Shown: positions 1 to 8,446 of the stretch, piece after piece
Position numbering within the stretch: the stretch's first letter is position 1
Layout of the letters: each line of letters starts with the position of its first letter
Assembly: GCF_006715395.1 (NCBI RefSeq)
Contig: NZ_VFNC01000001.1
Location: 3,162,001-3,226,000, forward strand
Origin: Streptomyces sp. SLBN-31
Lineage (GTDB): Bacteria > Actinomycetota > Actinomycetes > Streptomycetales > Streptomycetaceae
Direction of reading: 5' to 3'
Length of the DNA: 64,000 nt
Translations under genes and position numbers: made by a program
The notes under the pieces: model-generated
What the model was told of the DNA's origin: nothing
Database searches by the model: none
What the model saw: only the letters and a program-made list of their open reading frames with translations

Positions 1-833
1 GCGGCGTCCTGGCGCTGATGCTGCCGCTGGTGCTGGCCGAGTCCGGCGGCGTACGGCACCTGTGGTGGCTGTTCGTCGTGGGCCCCGCGCTCCTGGTGGC
101 CTTCGTCCGCTGGGAACGCCGGGTCGCGGACCGCGAGGGGCAGCCCCTGCTGGACCCGCGGTTGCTGACCGAGACCCGCGGCTACGGCGTCGGCGCCGCC
201 ATCGCCACCCTCTACTTCGTCGGCTTCAGCGGTGTGTGGCTGGTCTTCGCCCTCTTCTTCCAGAACGGACTGGACTACTCGCCGCTGCGGTCGGGCCTGG
301 CGGTGACGCCGTTCGCGCTGGGCTCGGCGCTGGCCGCGGCGGTGGCGGGCCGGCTGGTGGACCGGCTGGGCCGGCTGCTGACCGTGTGCGGACTCGCCGG
401 CGTGACCCTCGGCCTGGGCGGCACCGCGCTGATCCTGTGGCTGGCGCCGAAAGGCCTGGCCGTCTGGCTCACCCCGCCCGTCCTGTTCGTCGGCGGTCTG
501 GGCGGCGGCTGTGTCATCTCGCCCAACGTCACGATGACGCTCAGGGAGGTGCCGGTGCGTATGGCGGGTGCGGCCGGCGGCGCCCTGCAGACCGGGCAGC
601 GGCTGGGCGGGGCCGTCGGGACGGCCGCGCTGCCCGGCCTGTTCTACGTCGTGCTGGGCGCCCGCGGACACGACTACCACCTCGCCGTGGCGACCTCCGT
701 CGGCCTCGGCGTCCTGCCCGTGGTGTGCTCCCTGGCCCTCGCGGTGCACGACTGGCGGCGCGACCGCCGGGGCGAGGACGCGCCGTGCCCGCCCGAGGTG
801 TCACACAGTCATCTGCACGCGGGCCAGGGGTGA
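1..833 (+). CDS. MFS drug-efflux transporter, DHA2 type (5' truncated by window)
   Basis: C-terminal portion of a proton-driven multidrug exporter of the major facilitator superfamily, located in the cytoplasmic membrane. The reading frame is open from base 3, and the visible 270 residues hold about seven hydrophobic spans, including the glycine-rich LFVGGLGGGCVISPN segment and the QTGQRLGGAVGTA segment typical of the second half of 14-span DHA2 (EmrB/QacA-like) pumps. The protein ends in a hydrophilic tail rich in Asp, Glu and His. The N-terminal half lies outside the window, so substrate and regulator cannot be judged. The family call is firm; the drug specificity is unknown. Confidence 0.88.
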   Translation, partial: GVLALMLPLVLAESGGVRHLWWLFVVGPALLVAFVRWERRVADREGQPLLDPRLLTETRGYGVGAAIATLYFVGFSGVWLVFALFFQNGLDYSPLRSGLAVTPFALGSALAAAVAGRLVDRLGRLLTVCGLAGVTLGLGGTALILWLAPKGLAVWLTPPVLFVGGLGGGCVISPNVTMTLREVPVRMAGAAGGALQTGQRLGGAVGTAALPGLFYVVLGARGHDYHLAVATSVGLGVLPVVCSLALAVHDWRRDRRGEDAPCPPEVSHSHLHAGQG

Positions 834-886
834 TGCCAGGAGGGGGGCGCCGTGGGTGCGGGTACCGGGCGGAGGTGTCCCGTCGG

Positions 887-1312
887 TCAGACGGGAAGCG
901 CCAGAACGGCGCGCACGCGCTTGCCGCCCCCGGTGACCGAGCTGACGTCCAGACGCTGGGCAAGGCAGCGCACCATGGCGAGGCCGCGCCCGCTCTCGCC
1001 GTCGGCGGTGAACGGACGGATCCGGGGCGGGACCGGGTTGTCGTCGTAGACCTCGACGGTCACCCGGCCGTCCGTCATCTGCAGGCGCAGGCGGCAGCCG
1101 CTCTTGCCGTGCTCGGTGGCGTTGGCGACCAGCTCGGACACGACGAGTTTCACGTCGTCGATCCGCTCGGCCGTGACAGACGTCGCCCTGTGACGGGGGT
1201 GGGTGAGGAATCTGGAGGTCAGCCCCCGGGCCCGGCCGGCCGACGCGGCCTCGTCGGACAACAGGTACTCCACTCGCACGGAACGCCGATGGGTACGCCC
1301 CTGCGCACGCAT
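887..1312 (-). CDS. ATP-binding protein, anti-sigma factor (RsbW/SpoIIAB) type histidine-kinase-like ATPase
   Basis: A 141-residue single-domain GHKL ATPase (HATPase_c_2). Residues 58-68 (VSELVANATEH) form the N box with Glu60 and Asn64. VYDDNP near residue 90 is the G1 box, and SGRGLAMV (107-114) is the G2 box. There is no dimerisation/phosphoacceptor domain. Streptomyces encode dozens of such small proteins; some are anti-sigma factors or kinases of anti-anti-sigma factors, while most have no known partner. No sigma factor or STAS gene is next to it here, so its partner is unknown. It faces away from the hypothetical gene at 1615. Confidence 0.85.
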   Translation of the reverse strand: MRAQGRTHRRSVRVEYLLSDEAASAGRARGLTSRFLTHPRHRATSVTAERIDDVKLVVSELVANATEHGKSGCRLRLQMTDGRVTVEVYDDNPVPPRIRPFTADGESGRGLAMVRCLAQRLDVSSVTGGGKRVRAVLALPV

Positions 1313-1614
1313 CGCGGATCACATCCCCTCCAGGCGCATCCGGTATCCCCGCGGTCTGTCCGCCCACCGGGGCCGCGGCACCTCGCGCGCGGCCGGCCCT
1401 GTCCAGTCCTGATGCCCCGAGCGGGAGATCGTCAATCCCTCCCGTCGCACCGCTCTCAACGCCCTTGACCCCGCGTGGAGTTGGCGGCCCCCGTGCGGAC
1501 GGTGGGCGAGGTCCGGCGATCGGGCCGGTTGCCGGAAATCCGGCCACGCGCGCGGGCGGCGTGCGGCATTCTCGGATCTCCGGGTGTCGCGGGGCGGCCC
1601 CGGGAGGAAGGGGA
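1313..1614. other. Divergent intergenic region
   Basis: About 300 bases between the start codons of the ATP-binding protein (minus) and the hypothetical gene (plus). It should hold both promoters. I see no convincing operator, repeat or RNA in it, only a GGAGGAAGGGGA ribosome-binding site just before 1615. Confidence 0.5.
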
Positions 1615-2196
1615 GTGGCCGTGGCGTGGCGCACCGAGGAGTTCGGCGACTCGCACGAGGGCATCGTCGGCGCGGTCCTCGCGGACGGCGGCGAGCCCGC
1701 GCCGGTGTACTTCGACATCGGCGGTGGCGGCGCGGGCCGGGAGACCCGCGAGCTGTGGGCCTACGACGGGCGACTCGGTCGGCCCGAGGCGGCCGCCTTC
1801 CGCGCCGCCTGCGCGTGTGGCTGGCGGGGCGAGAGCCATCCGCTCGACGGGCAGCGGATTCCCGAGGACCCTCTGGACGACCTCGACACCTCGGCCGCCT
1901 TCGACGACTGGCGCGAGCACATCCGGGCGGTCGAACGGCAGACGGTGCCCCTGCCCGAGGAAGTCACCGACCTTGTGCGGCGGCTCGACGAACGGCTGAC
2001 CGTCCTCGCCGACCAGGCACCGGTCGCCGCCCTGAAGTCGGTGGCCGCCCTGGAACGCCTGTCCCGCCGCATCGGCCAGGAGGCCGCGTACGCCGCCCGG
2101 GCCGACGAACTCGCGCCCGAGGCGATCGGCAGGGCGCTCGGCATCACCCCGACCGCCGCCGAAGCCCGCCTCTCCCACTACCTCCTGCCGGGCTGA
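1615..2196 (+). CDS. Hypothetical protein, 193 aa
   Basis: Not recognised with confidence. The GTG start at 1615 was chosen because the strong Shine-Dalgarno GGAGGAAGGGGA sits directly upstream, while the open frame further upstream lacks a site and has low-complexity composition. The N-terminal half reads like a small beta-rich domain (AWRTEEFGDSHEGIVGAVL...) with the motif CACGW, two cysteines two residues apart as in a metal or iron-sulfur site. The C-terminal half is helical and ends in a region resembling a short helix-turn-helix (RADELAPEAIGRALGITPTAAEARL). Soluble, with no signal peptide. It might be a small regulatory protein; no function is assigned. Confidence 0.6.
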   Translation: MAVAWRTEEFGDSHEGIVGAVLADGGEPAPVYFDIGGGGAGRETRELWAYDGRLGRPEAAAFRAACACGWRGESHPLDGQRIPEDPLDDLDTSAAFDDWREHIRAVERQTVPLPEEVTDLVRRLDERLTVLADQAPVAALKSVAALERLSRRIGQEAAYAARADELAPEAIGRALGITPTAAEARLSHYLLPG

Positions 2197-2247
2197 TCGA
2201 CGCCCCCCGGACAGGCGGCGTCCGACGCACGGTTTCCATGCGGTTTC

Positions 2248-2265
2248 CGCCGTATTGATACGGCG
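2248..2265. promoter_or_regulatory. Perfect palindrome upstream of the APC permease
   Basis: CGCCGTAT and ATACGGCG separated by TG form a perfect inverted repeat. It lies 52 bases after the stop of the preceding gene and 100 bases before the permease start. It could be an operator for the permease or a short terminator stem; no T run follows, which slightly favours an operator. Confidence 0.4.
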
Positions 2266-2365
2266 AAGCGATGGTCAAAACTTGTACAGCTGCGCTTGTG
2301 CCGTGGTGTGGCGCCACGGATCATTGGCCGAATCTCGCCCCGGCACAAGCACACAGGAGCGTCCG

Positions 2366-3892
2366 GTGACCGCTGGCCCCATAGCCCCCGAATCAGCCGG
2401 CACGCCGGCAGCCGCGCAGACCGAGCGCCAGAAGCTGCGCAAGCATTTCGGCCGCTTCGACATCCTCTTCTTCCTGCTGTGCACGATCGTCGGCGTCGAC
2501 ACCATCGGCACGGTGGCCGCTTCCGGGGCCGAGGCCTTCACCTGGCTGATCGTCCTGGCCGCCGTGTTCTTCGTGCCCTCCGCGCTGCTGACCGCCGAAC
2601 TCGGCGCCGCCTTCCCCGACGAGGGCGGCCCCTACATCTGGACCAGCCGGGCCTTCGGCCGCCTGGCCGGCGCCGTCAACAACTTCCTCTACTGGATCAC
2701 CAACCCGGTCTGGCTCGGCGGCACCCTGTCCGTCTCGGCCGTCACCGCCTACACGACCTTCTTCAACGGCGGCAAGGACCTGAGCACCCCGGCCTTCTAC
2801 GCCTTCACCCTCGTCTTCGTGTGGGTCGGCGTGCTCGCCGCGATCCTCTCCTTCGACATCGGCAAGTGGATCCCCACCATCGGCGCCTGGAGCCGCTTCC
2901 TGCTGCTCGGCCTGTTCACCGTCACCGTCGTGATCTACGGCGCCCAGCACGGCCTGCACGGGTTCGGCCTCGGCGACTTCGCGCCGTCGTACGCGGGCTT
3001 CGTCGCCTTGGTCCCCGTCCTGATGTTCAACTACGTCGGCTTCGAACTGCCCAACACCGCCGGCGACGAGATGACCGACGCCCAGAAGGACGTCCCCTTC
3101 GCGATCTTCCGCAGCGCCGGCCTCGCCATCGCTCTCTACGCCCTGCCGATCCTCGGCATCCTGCTCGTCCTGCCAGTGAAGGCCATCACGGGTCTCGGCG
3201 GGTTCATCGACGCGATCCGCCAGGTCTTCACCGTCTACGGCGGTCATGTCGCCGCCGACGGCACCGCCACCCTCAGCGGAGCCGGCAGCCTGCTCGGCGA
3301 CCTCGCCGCGGTCATGTTCATCCTCACGGTGCTGTCCTCCGGCGTCACCTGGGTCATGGGCTCCGACCGGGCCCTGGCCGTCTCCGGCTACGACGGCGCC
3401 GCCTCGCGCTTCCTCGGCGTCATCTCCAGCCGGTTCGGCACCCCGGTCCGCGTCAACATCCTCAGCGGCCTGGTCTCCACCCTCGTGCTGATCCTGGCCC
3501 ACGAGCTGACCCACGGCAGCGCCGCGAAGCTCTTCGGCGCCGTCCTCGGCCTCGCGGTCTCCACCACCCTCGTCAGCTACCTGGGCATCTTCCCGGCGCT
3601 CGCGGTACTGCGCCGCAAGGTCCCGGACGTGCACCGCCCCTACCGGGCGCCCTTCCCGCTCGCGATCAGCGTGGTGCTCACCGCACTCGTGCTGTTCGCC
3701 ACCGTGCAGCTGGTCGCCCCCGGCGCCGGCGACCACTGGTTCGGCTCCGCCTACGCGCCGGACGGCTGGACGCACGGCGAGCGCGTGCGGTACCTGCTCA
3801 CCGAGGTCGTCCCGCTCGCCGCGTTCATGCTCTTCGGCGTGCTGTTCTGGGCCCTGGGCAAACCGACCCGCGACGCCGCCAACTCCCGCTAG
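2366..3892 (+). CDS. APC superfamily amino acid permease
   Basis: A 508-residue secondary transporter with about 12 hydrophobic spans that moves amino acids or amines across the cytoplasmic membrane. The first span carries LFFLLCTIVGVDTIGTVAASGAEAFTW, equivalent to the substrate-binding unwound helix of APC proteins, and PDEGGPYIWTSRAFG follows the second span, as in glutamate/GABA antiporter-like members. The GTG start at 2366 has AGGAG six bases upstream; the frame is open earlier but without a site. Stand-alone gene. The family is clear and the substrate cannot be told from sequence. Confidence 0.88.
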   Translation: MTAGPIAPESAGTPAAAQTERQKLRKHFGRFDILFFLLCTIVGVDTIGTVAASGAEAFTWLIVLAAVFFVPSALLTAELGAAFPDEGGPYIWTSRAFGRLAGAVNNFLYWITNPVWLGGTLSVSAVTAYTTFFNGGKDLSTPAFYAFTLVFVWVGVLAAILSFDIGKWIPTIGAWSRFLLLGLFTVTVVIYGAQHGLHGFGLGDFAPSYAGFVALVPVLMFNYVGFELPNTAGDEMTDAQKDVPFAIFRSAGLAIALYALPILGILLVLPVKAITGLGGFIDAIRQVFTVYGGHVAADGTATLSGAGSLLGDLAAVMFILTVLSSGVTWVMGSDRALAVSGYDGAASRFLGVISSRFGTPVRVNILSGLVSTLVLILAHELTHGSAAKLFGAVLGLAVSTTLVSYLGIFPALAVLRRKVPDVHRPYRAPFPLAISVVLTALVLFATVQLVAPGAGDHWFGSAYAPDGWTHGERVRYLLTEVVPLAAFMLFGVLFWALGKPTRDAANSR

Positions 3893-4062
3893 ATCGACGG
3901 GCTTCCGCCAACTCCTCCTCGCCTCACCGGCCGCCCCCGGAAATTGGTTGTTGTACGGCTCTGGCCCGTATGCGCTACTCGCGGGTATACAGGCGCAGTT
4001 GAACCGGTGACGGCCGTACGGGGGCCATGCCCGTCGTGACGGCTCCGAGGAGGAGGCTCTCC

Positions 4063-4977
4063 ATGAAGAGTGACACGCAGTCGGCCGTCGCGCCGCGAAG
4101 ACGCCGACGGACGAGGGCGGCCGCGGCGGCGGTCAGCGGCTGTGCCATGGTCCTGGCCGCGGGTACGCCGGCGGTGGCGCACGGCTCACCCGGCGGTCAC
4201 GAGCGGCAGTACGTGGCCCTGGGAGACTCCTACACCTCGGGACCGCTCATCCCGACCCAGGTGGACGCGAACTGCGCCCGCTCCGACCACAACTACCCCT
4301 CCCTGGTGGCGGCGCAGCGCAGGGCGACCGTACTCGAGGACGTGAGCTGCGCCGGAGCGACCACCGAGGAGATGTGGAAGCCTCAGGGGACCAACCCGCC
4401 CCAACTCGACGCCCTCGACCGGGACACCGACCTGGTGACGGTCCAGATAGGCGGCAACGACGTCGGGTTCGGCTCCATCATCGCCACCTGCGCCCAGCTC
4501 GCCCCGCAGGACCTCGCGGGCAACCCGTGCCAGACCCACTACACGGCCTCCGGCATCGACGAGCTGGCCCTGGCCGTCCTGCGAACGGCACCCAAGGTCA
4601 CCCAGGTACTGCGGGCCGTCCACCACCGGGCGCCGCACGCGCGCGTGGTCGTCGTCGGATACCCCGACCTCCTGCCCGACGACGGCAGCGGCTGCTACCC
4701 CTCGGTGCCCTTCGCCGCCAAGGACTTCCCCTACCTGCGCGACACCGAGAAACGCCTCAACCTGATGCTCCGTCTGACGGCCGCGCTCAACCGCGCGGAA
4801 TACGTGGACACCTACGGGCCCACTCGCGGTCACGACATGTGCAAGGCGCCTGCCGACCGCTGGATCGAGCCGCTGCGGCCGGCCTCACCGGCGGCCCCCG
4901 CCCACCCCAACGCCAAGGGCGAGGCCGCCATGGCGCAGGCGGTCCTCGACCGGCTGGAGAGCGGGCGGGGCCACTGA
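4063..4977 (+). CDS. Secreted SGNH/GDSL-family esterase/lipase
   Basis: A 304-residue extracellular hydrolase. Residues 1-40 form a signal peptide with a run of arginines, a hydrophobic stretch and AVA-H cleavage. Block I is ALGDSYTSG with nucleophile Ser56, block III is GGND (130-133), and block V is HPN with His281. Six cysteines (about 71, 96, 143, 155, 211, 260) fit three disulfides, as in Streptomyces secreted lipases and esterases of this fold. The ATG at 4063 follows GAGGAGGAGG; an in-frame ATG at 4027 lacks a ribosome-binding site. It probably hydrolyses acyl esters outside the cell; the substrate is unknown. Confidence 0.9.
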   Translation: MKSDTQSAVAPRRRRRTRAAAAAVSGCAMVLAAGTPAVAHGSPGGHERQYVALGDSYTSGPLIPTQVDANCARSDHNYPSLVAAQRRATVLEDVSCAGATTEEMWKPQGTNPPQLDALDRDTDLVTVQIGGNDVGFGSIIATCAQLAPQDLAGNPCQTHYTASGIDELALAVLRTAPKVTQVLRAVHHRAPHARVVVVGYPDLLPDDGSGCYPSVPFAAKDFPYLRDTEKRLNLMLRLTAALNRAEYVDTYGPTRGHDMCKAPADRWIEPLRPASPAAPAHPNAKGEAAMAQAVLDRLESGRGH

Positions 4978-5097
4978 GAGACCGCGACCACGGCCGCGTC
5001 CGTCGCCGAGGCGTCCGCCCCGTGTGCACGGCCGAGTTTGGGGGCATCCGGACCTCACATCCCGCGGGGGACCCCACCGGTCGAAAGGACGCACATC

Positions 5098-5274
5098 ATG
5101 CTGGCCATCGTCTCGGCGATCCTGTTCTTCATCGCCTTCCTCATCAACGCCGCGGACATCTCGACGAACGACACGTTCACGTCCACCAACGTGATGCTGC
5201 TGGGCCTCACCGCGCTCGCCCTGCACCTGGCGGGCGTGGGCAGCGGCTGGAACGTGCGGGGCCGCAGAGGCTGA
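5098..5274 (+). CDS. Small membrane protein, 58 aa
   Basis: A short gene with AAAGGAC upstream of its ATG. The protein (MLAIVSAILFFIAFLINAAD...) has two hydrophobic helices joined by a polar DISTNDTFTSTN loop, ending in a basic tail (WNVRGRRG). Conserved small proteins of this kind are common in Streptomyces but have no known function. No operon partner is obvious; it lies between the esterase and the convergent marR-type gene. Confidence 0.65.
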   Translation: MLAIVSAILFFIAFLINAADISTNDTFTSTNVMLLGLTALALHLAGVGSGWNVRGRRG

Positions 5275-5297
5275 CCCGTGGTGCGGAGGGGCCGTCG

Positions 5298-5729
5298 TCA
5301 GGAGGTGGCGCTGCGGATGCGCGCCAGCAGGGCACGCATCCGCTCGCGGTCCTCGTCGTCGAGCCCCGCAGTCGCCTCCGCGAGGGCGAGGCGGTCGACC
5401 TCCTCGGCCTCGCGGTGGCACCGCAGGCCCTCGTCGGTCAGACGCAGCAGGAACGCGCGGCGGTCGTGCGGGTGGCGTAGGCGCTCGACGAGACCGTCGC
5501 GCTCCAGCGTGTCGACGATGCTGGTCGTGGTCCGCGCCGCCACGCCCGTCATCTCGCTCAAGTCCCGCATCCGCAACGGCTGTTCCGCGCGGGCGAGCAT
5601 TCGCATGGTGCGCAGGCGGGCGACCGAGGCCCCGCCGGTCCGCAGCCGCGCCTCCACGAAGTTGCGCAACTGGTGGGTCGTCTCGTAGAGCTCGTCGATC
5701 AGGATGTCGCTGCTGCCCTGTACTGCCAT
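5298..5729 (-). CDS. MarR-family transcriptional regulator
   Basis: A 143-residue winged-helix repressor. The recognition region reads EQPLRMRDLSEMTGVAARTTTSIVDTLERDGLVERLRHPHDRRAFLLRLTDEG, where DRR is the wing signature of MarR proteins, and helices at both ends form the dimer. The ATG at 5729 has GGGGAG six bases upstream; a longer frame from 5777 would run into the operator and lacks a site. It is divergent from the MFS pump at 5802 with a symmetric operator between the starts, so it probably represses the pump and itself, released by a phenolic or drug ligand. Confidence 0.88.
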   Translation of the reverse strand: MAVQGSSDILIDELYETTHQLRNFVEARLRTGGASVARLRTMRMLARAEQPLRMRDLSEMTGVAARTTTSIVDTLERDGLVERLRHPHDRRAFLLRLTDEGLRCHREAEEVDRLALAEATAGLDDEDRERMRALLARIRSATS

Positions 5730-5770
5730 GCCGCTCCCCGTTCCATGCTCCACCGGAAAACCCAATTCTA

Positions 5771-5797
5771 TGAGCACTCACATAGTGAGTATGCTCA
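5771..5797. promoter_or_regulatory. MarR-type operator between marR and MFS genes
   Basis: ACTCAC-ATA-GTGAGT (5776-5790) is a perfect 6+6 inverted repeat with a 3-base spacer. It is flanked by TGAGC on the left and GCTCA on the right, which extends the symmetry. It ends five bases before the GTG of the pump gene and lies 42 bases from the marR start, so a bound dimer would block both genes. Confidence 0.75.
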
Positions 5798-5801
5798 GCA
5801 T

Positions 5802-7286
5802 GTGCTGTCGTTCCCCCGCCGATTCCGCCCTTCCGCCCTGTCCCTCCGTCTGGACCAGCGTCTCGTCGTCCCCGTGATGTGCGTCAGCGTGACGTTCATC
5901 GCGATCGTCGACGGAGCGATCACCACGGTGGCGCTTCCCTCCATCGCCCGCCAGTTCGGGCTCACCACGGCCGCCCTGGACGGCGTCGTCGTGGTCTACC
6001 CGGTCTGTCTGGCCATGGCGATCCCGGCCTCCGCCTGGCTGGTCGAACGCTTCGGCGCCAAACACGTCCTGCTCACCGCGCTCACCGCGTTCCTCGGCTC
6101 CTCACTGCTGTGCGGTGCGGCCGCCGGACTCTCCCAGCTCGTCGCCGCCCGCGCCGTCCAGGGCCTCTCCGCCGGCGTGCTCTTCCCCGCCTCGGCCGCC
6201 CTGCTCTACTCCACGTTCAGCTCCGCCGAGCAAGTACGCATAGCCCGCTACATGATCGTCCCGCAGCAGATGGCCCCGGCGGCCGCTCCCGTCCTCGGCG
6301 GTCTGCTGGTGGACCACCTGTCCTGGCGCTGGGTGTTCTACGTCAACCTCCCGGTGGGACTGCCCGCCGTGCTGTTCGGGGCGCTGTGCCTCGGCGCGCA
6401 CCGCGGCCACCGGCCGCCCCGCTTCGACCTGCCCGGCCTGCTGCTGAGCGCCGCGGCGCTCGGGACCACGATGTTCGGCGTCTGCGAGGGCCCCAACCGC
6501 GGCTGGTCCTCCACCGTCGTGGTCACGGCCGTGGTCTCCGGCGCGGTCCTGCTCGTGGCCGCCGCCGTCCACCAACTGCGCACCCGCACACCCCTGCTGA
6601 AGCTGCGCCTGTTCGCGAACCGGCTGTTCCGGGACACCAACCTGATCAACCTCGTCGGTCTGGTCCCGATCCTCGGCGCCATGTTCCTCGGCCCGCTCTT
6701 CCTCCAGGAGGCACAGGGCCGCACCGCCCTGGAGTCCGGCACCAGCACCTTCCCCGAGGCCTTCGGCGTCCTGCTCACCGTCCAGGTCGCCGGCATCCTC
6801 TACGCCCGGGTCGGGCCCCGCGTCATCGTCGGCTGCGGCCTCACCGGCGTCACCCTGGTGCTGCTGCTGTTCGCCACCTGCGACGAGCACACCGGCCTGT
6901 GGACCTTCCGCGCCTACATGTTCCTCCTCGGCATCGCCATGGGCGGGGTCTTCATGCCCACCACGGTCGCCTCGCTCGCCACCGTCGACCGGCGCGACCT
7001 GGCACAGGCCTCCACGCTCAACACCGTCGTACGACAGACCGGAGGCGCCCTCGCCCCGGCCATGGTGACCACGGCCCTGGTCCTGAACACCCCCGCGGCC
7101 GCCGCCGCGCACCCACCGGTCAGCGCCTACCAGCAGGCCTACCTGGTGCTGGCCGCCATCGCGGCGGTGACCGCCGTCTTCGCCTTCACCATGCCGGACG
7201 GCCCGGCCCGCGCGGCCGCGGGCGGCACCACCACCGTCTCGAGGCGGTCGGTGCCCGCGCGGTCCCGCGGAGCACGCACCCGCTGA
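5802..7286 (+). CDS. MFS multidrug exporter, DHA2 (EmrB/QacA) type
   Basis: A 494-residue membrane protein with about 13-14 hydrophobic spans. The first span carries IAIVDGAITTVALPSIARQFG, the usual D-x-T-I/V-N-V-A-L-P motif of DHA2 pumps with Ile-Thr-Thr in place of the Asn segment. LVERFGAKHVLL is motif A. The GTG at 5802 is the first usable start after the operator; no clear Shine-Dalgarno precedes it, so the mRNA may be leaderless. It exports drugs or host metabolites by proton antiport and is probably induced through the divergent MarR protein. Confidence 0.88.
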   Translation: MLSFPRRFRPSALSLRLDQRLVVPVMCVSVTFIAIVDGAITTVALPSIARQFGLTTAALDGVVVVYPVCLAMAIPASAWLVERFGAKHVLLTALTAFLGSSLLCGAAAGLSQLVAARAVQGLSAGVLFPASAALLYSTFSSAEQVRIARYMIVPQQMAPAAAPVLGGLLVDHLSWRWVFYVNLPVGLPAVLFGALCLGAHRGHRPPRFDLPGLLLSAAALGTTMFGVCEGPNRGWSSTVVVTAVVSGAVLLVAAAVHQLRTRTPLLKLRLFANRLFRDTNLINLVGLVPILGAMFLGPLFLQEAQGRTALESGTSTFPEAFGVLLTVQVAGILYARVGPRVIVGCGLTGVTLVLLLFATCDEHTGLWTFRAYMFLLGIAMGGVFMPTTVASLATVDRRDLAQASTLNTVVRQTGGALAPAMVTTALVLNTPAAAAAHPPVSAYQQAYLVLAAIAAVTAVFAFTMPDGPARAAAGGTTTVSRRSVPARSRGARTR

Positions 7287-7366
7287 CACCGATCCGCCCG
7301 GGAGCGTCGACACGGCCCGTACGGCCTCGTACGGGCCGGACGCCGTGCGCTGCGTATCGTGGCCGC

Positions 7367-8323
7367 GTGTCAGCCTCCCGTCTGCGTCGTGTCGCCGTCC
7401 TCGTGCTCGAAGGAGCCAAGCCGCTGGACGTCGGTATCCCGGCGCAGGTGTTCACGACGCGCGCGAGCATGCCCTACGAGGTGCGGCTGTGCGGCGCCGC
7501 GCCAGGCCTGGTCACCGGAGGCGACGGGCTGTCGTACCACGTCGCCCACGGCCTGGAGGCGCTGGAGTGGGCGGACATCGTCTTCGTGCCCGGCTACCGC
7601 TTCCCGGACCGCGAGGACCCGCCGCGGACCGTCGTCGAGGCGCTGCGCGCAGCCCACGCCCGGGGTGCCAGGCTGGCCGCGATCTCCACGGGTGCCTTCG
7701 CCCTCGCGGCCACGGGCCTGCTCGACGGTCGGCGGGCCACCACCCACTGGCACTACACCCGCGCGCTGCTGGCCAGGCATCCGCTCGTCCGGGTCGACGA
7801 GAACGTCCTGTTCGTGGACGAGGGCAGCGTGCTGACCTCGGCCGGTGCGGCCTCCGGCATCGACCTGTGCCTGCACATCCTGCGCGGCGACCTCGGAGTC
7901 GCCGCGTCCAACCACGCCGCCCGCCGCCTGGTCGCGGCCCCCTACCGCAGCGGCGGTCAGGCCCAGTACGTGCCGCGCAGTGTGCCCGAACCGCTGGGGG
8001 AGCGGTTCGCCGCCACCCGGGAGTGGGCGCTGCACCATCTCGACGAGCCGCTCACCCTGGAGACACTGGCACGGCAGGCGGCGGTCTCGCCGCGCACGTT
8101 CTCGCGCCGCTTCGTGGAGGAGACCGGGTACACGCCCATGCAGTGGGTGATGCGGGCCCGTATCGACATGGCCCGCGCACTGCTGGAGCGTTCCGAGCGC
8201 AGCGTCGAGCAGATCGCCGCCGACGTCGGCCTGGGCACCGGCGCGAACCTGCGGCTGCACTTCCACCGCATCCTGGGCACGACACCCACCGAATACCGGC
8301 GCACCTTCGCCCAGGGCGAGTAA
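7367..8323 (+). CDS. GlxA-family transcriptional regulator (DJ-1/PfpI domain plus AraC helix-turn-helix)
   Basis: A 318-residue regulator. Residues 6-175 form a class-I glutamine-amidotransferase-like domain and 215-318 carry two AraC-type helix-turn-helix motifs (LTLETLARQAAVSPRTFSRRF and VEQIAADVGLGTGANLRLHFHR). The usual nucleophile-elbow cysteine is replaced: the segment reads ISTGAFALAATGLLDG with Ser107 where relatives have Cys. The domain therefore probably senses a ligand rather than catalyses. The GTG at 7367 begins at the first domain residue without a ribosome-binding site, suggesting a leaderless mRNA. The targets are unknown; the GAPDH gene next to it is a candidate. Confidence 0.88.
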   Translation: MSASRLRRVAVLVLEGAKPLDVGIPAQVFTTRASMPYEVRLCGAAPGLVTGGDGLSYHVAHGLEALEWADIVFVPGYRFPDREDPPRTVVEALRAAHARGARLAAISTGAFALAATGLLDGRRATTHWHYTRALLARHPLVRVDENVLFVDEGSVLTSAGAASGIDLCLHILRGDLGVAASNHAARRLVAAPYRSGGQAQYVPRSVPEPLGERFAATREWALHHLDEPLTLETLARQAAVSPRTFSRRFVEETGYTPMQWVMRARIDMARALLERSERSVEQIAADVGLGTGANLRLHFHRILGTTPTEYRRTFAQGE

Positions 8324-8355
8324 CCCGCCCCGCGCTGCGCCCCGTCCCCGCGCCT

Positions 8356-8390
8356 TGGCGCGATCCTTTTGAACCATGGCGATCGCGCCA
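8356..8390. promoter_or_regulatory. 10-bp inverted repeat in the gap leader
   Basis: TGGCGCGATC (8356-8365) and GATCGCGCCA (8381-8390) are perfect reverse complements separated by 15 bases. They lie 33 bases after the regulator gene and 56 bases before the GAPDH start. The spacing suits either an operator for a dimer or a stem-loop in the leader. No U tract follows, so a simple terminator is less likely. Confidence 0.55.
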
Positions 8391-8446
8391 CTGTCCGCGG
8401 TCGGCACGGCGAGCGACTCTGGTGGCGAACGAAAGGGACACAGCTG

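Noticed and set aside
5879..8323. An 814-residue frame covering the MFS gene and the GlxA-type regulator
   Set aside because: The first 490 residues are Arg/Pro/Gly-rich shadow of the MFS gene in another frame. Only the part from 7367 is coding.
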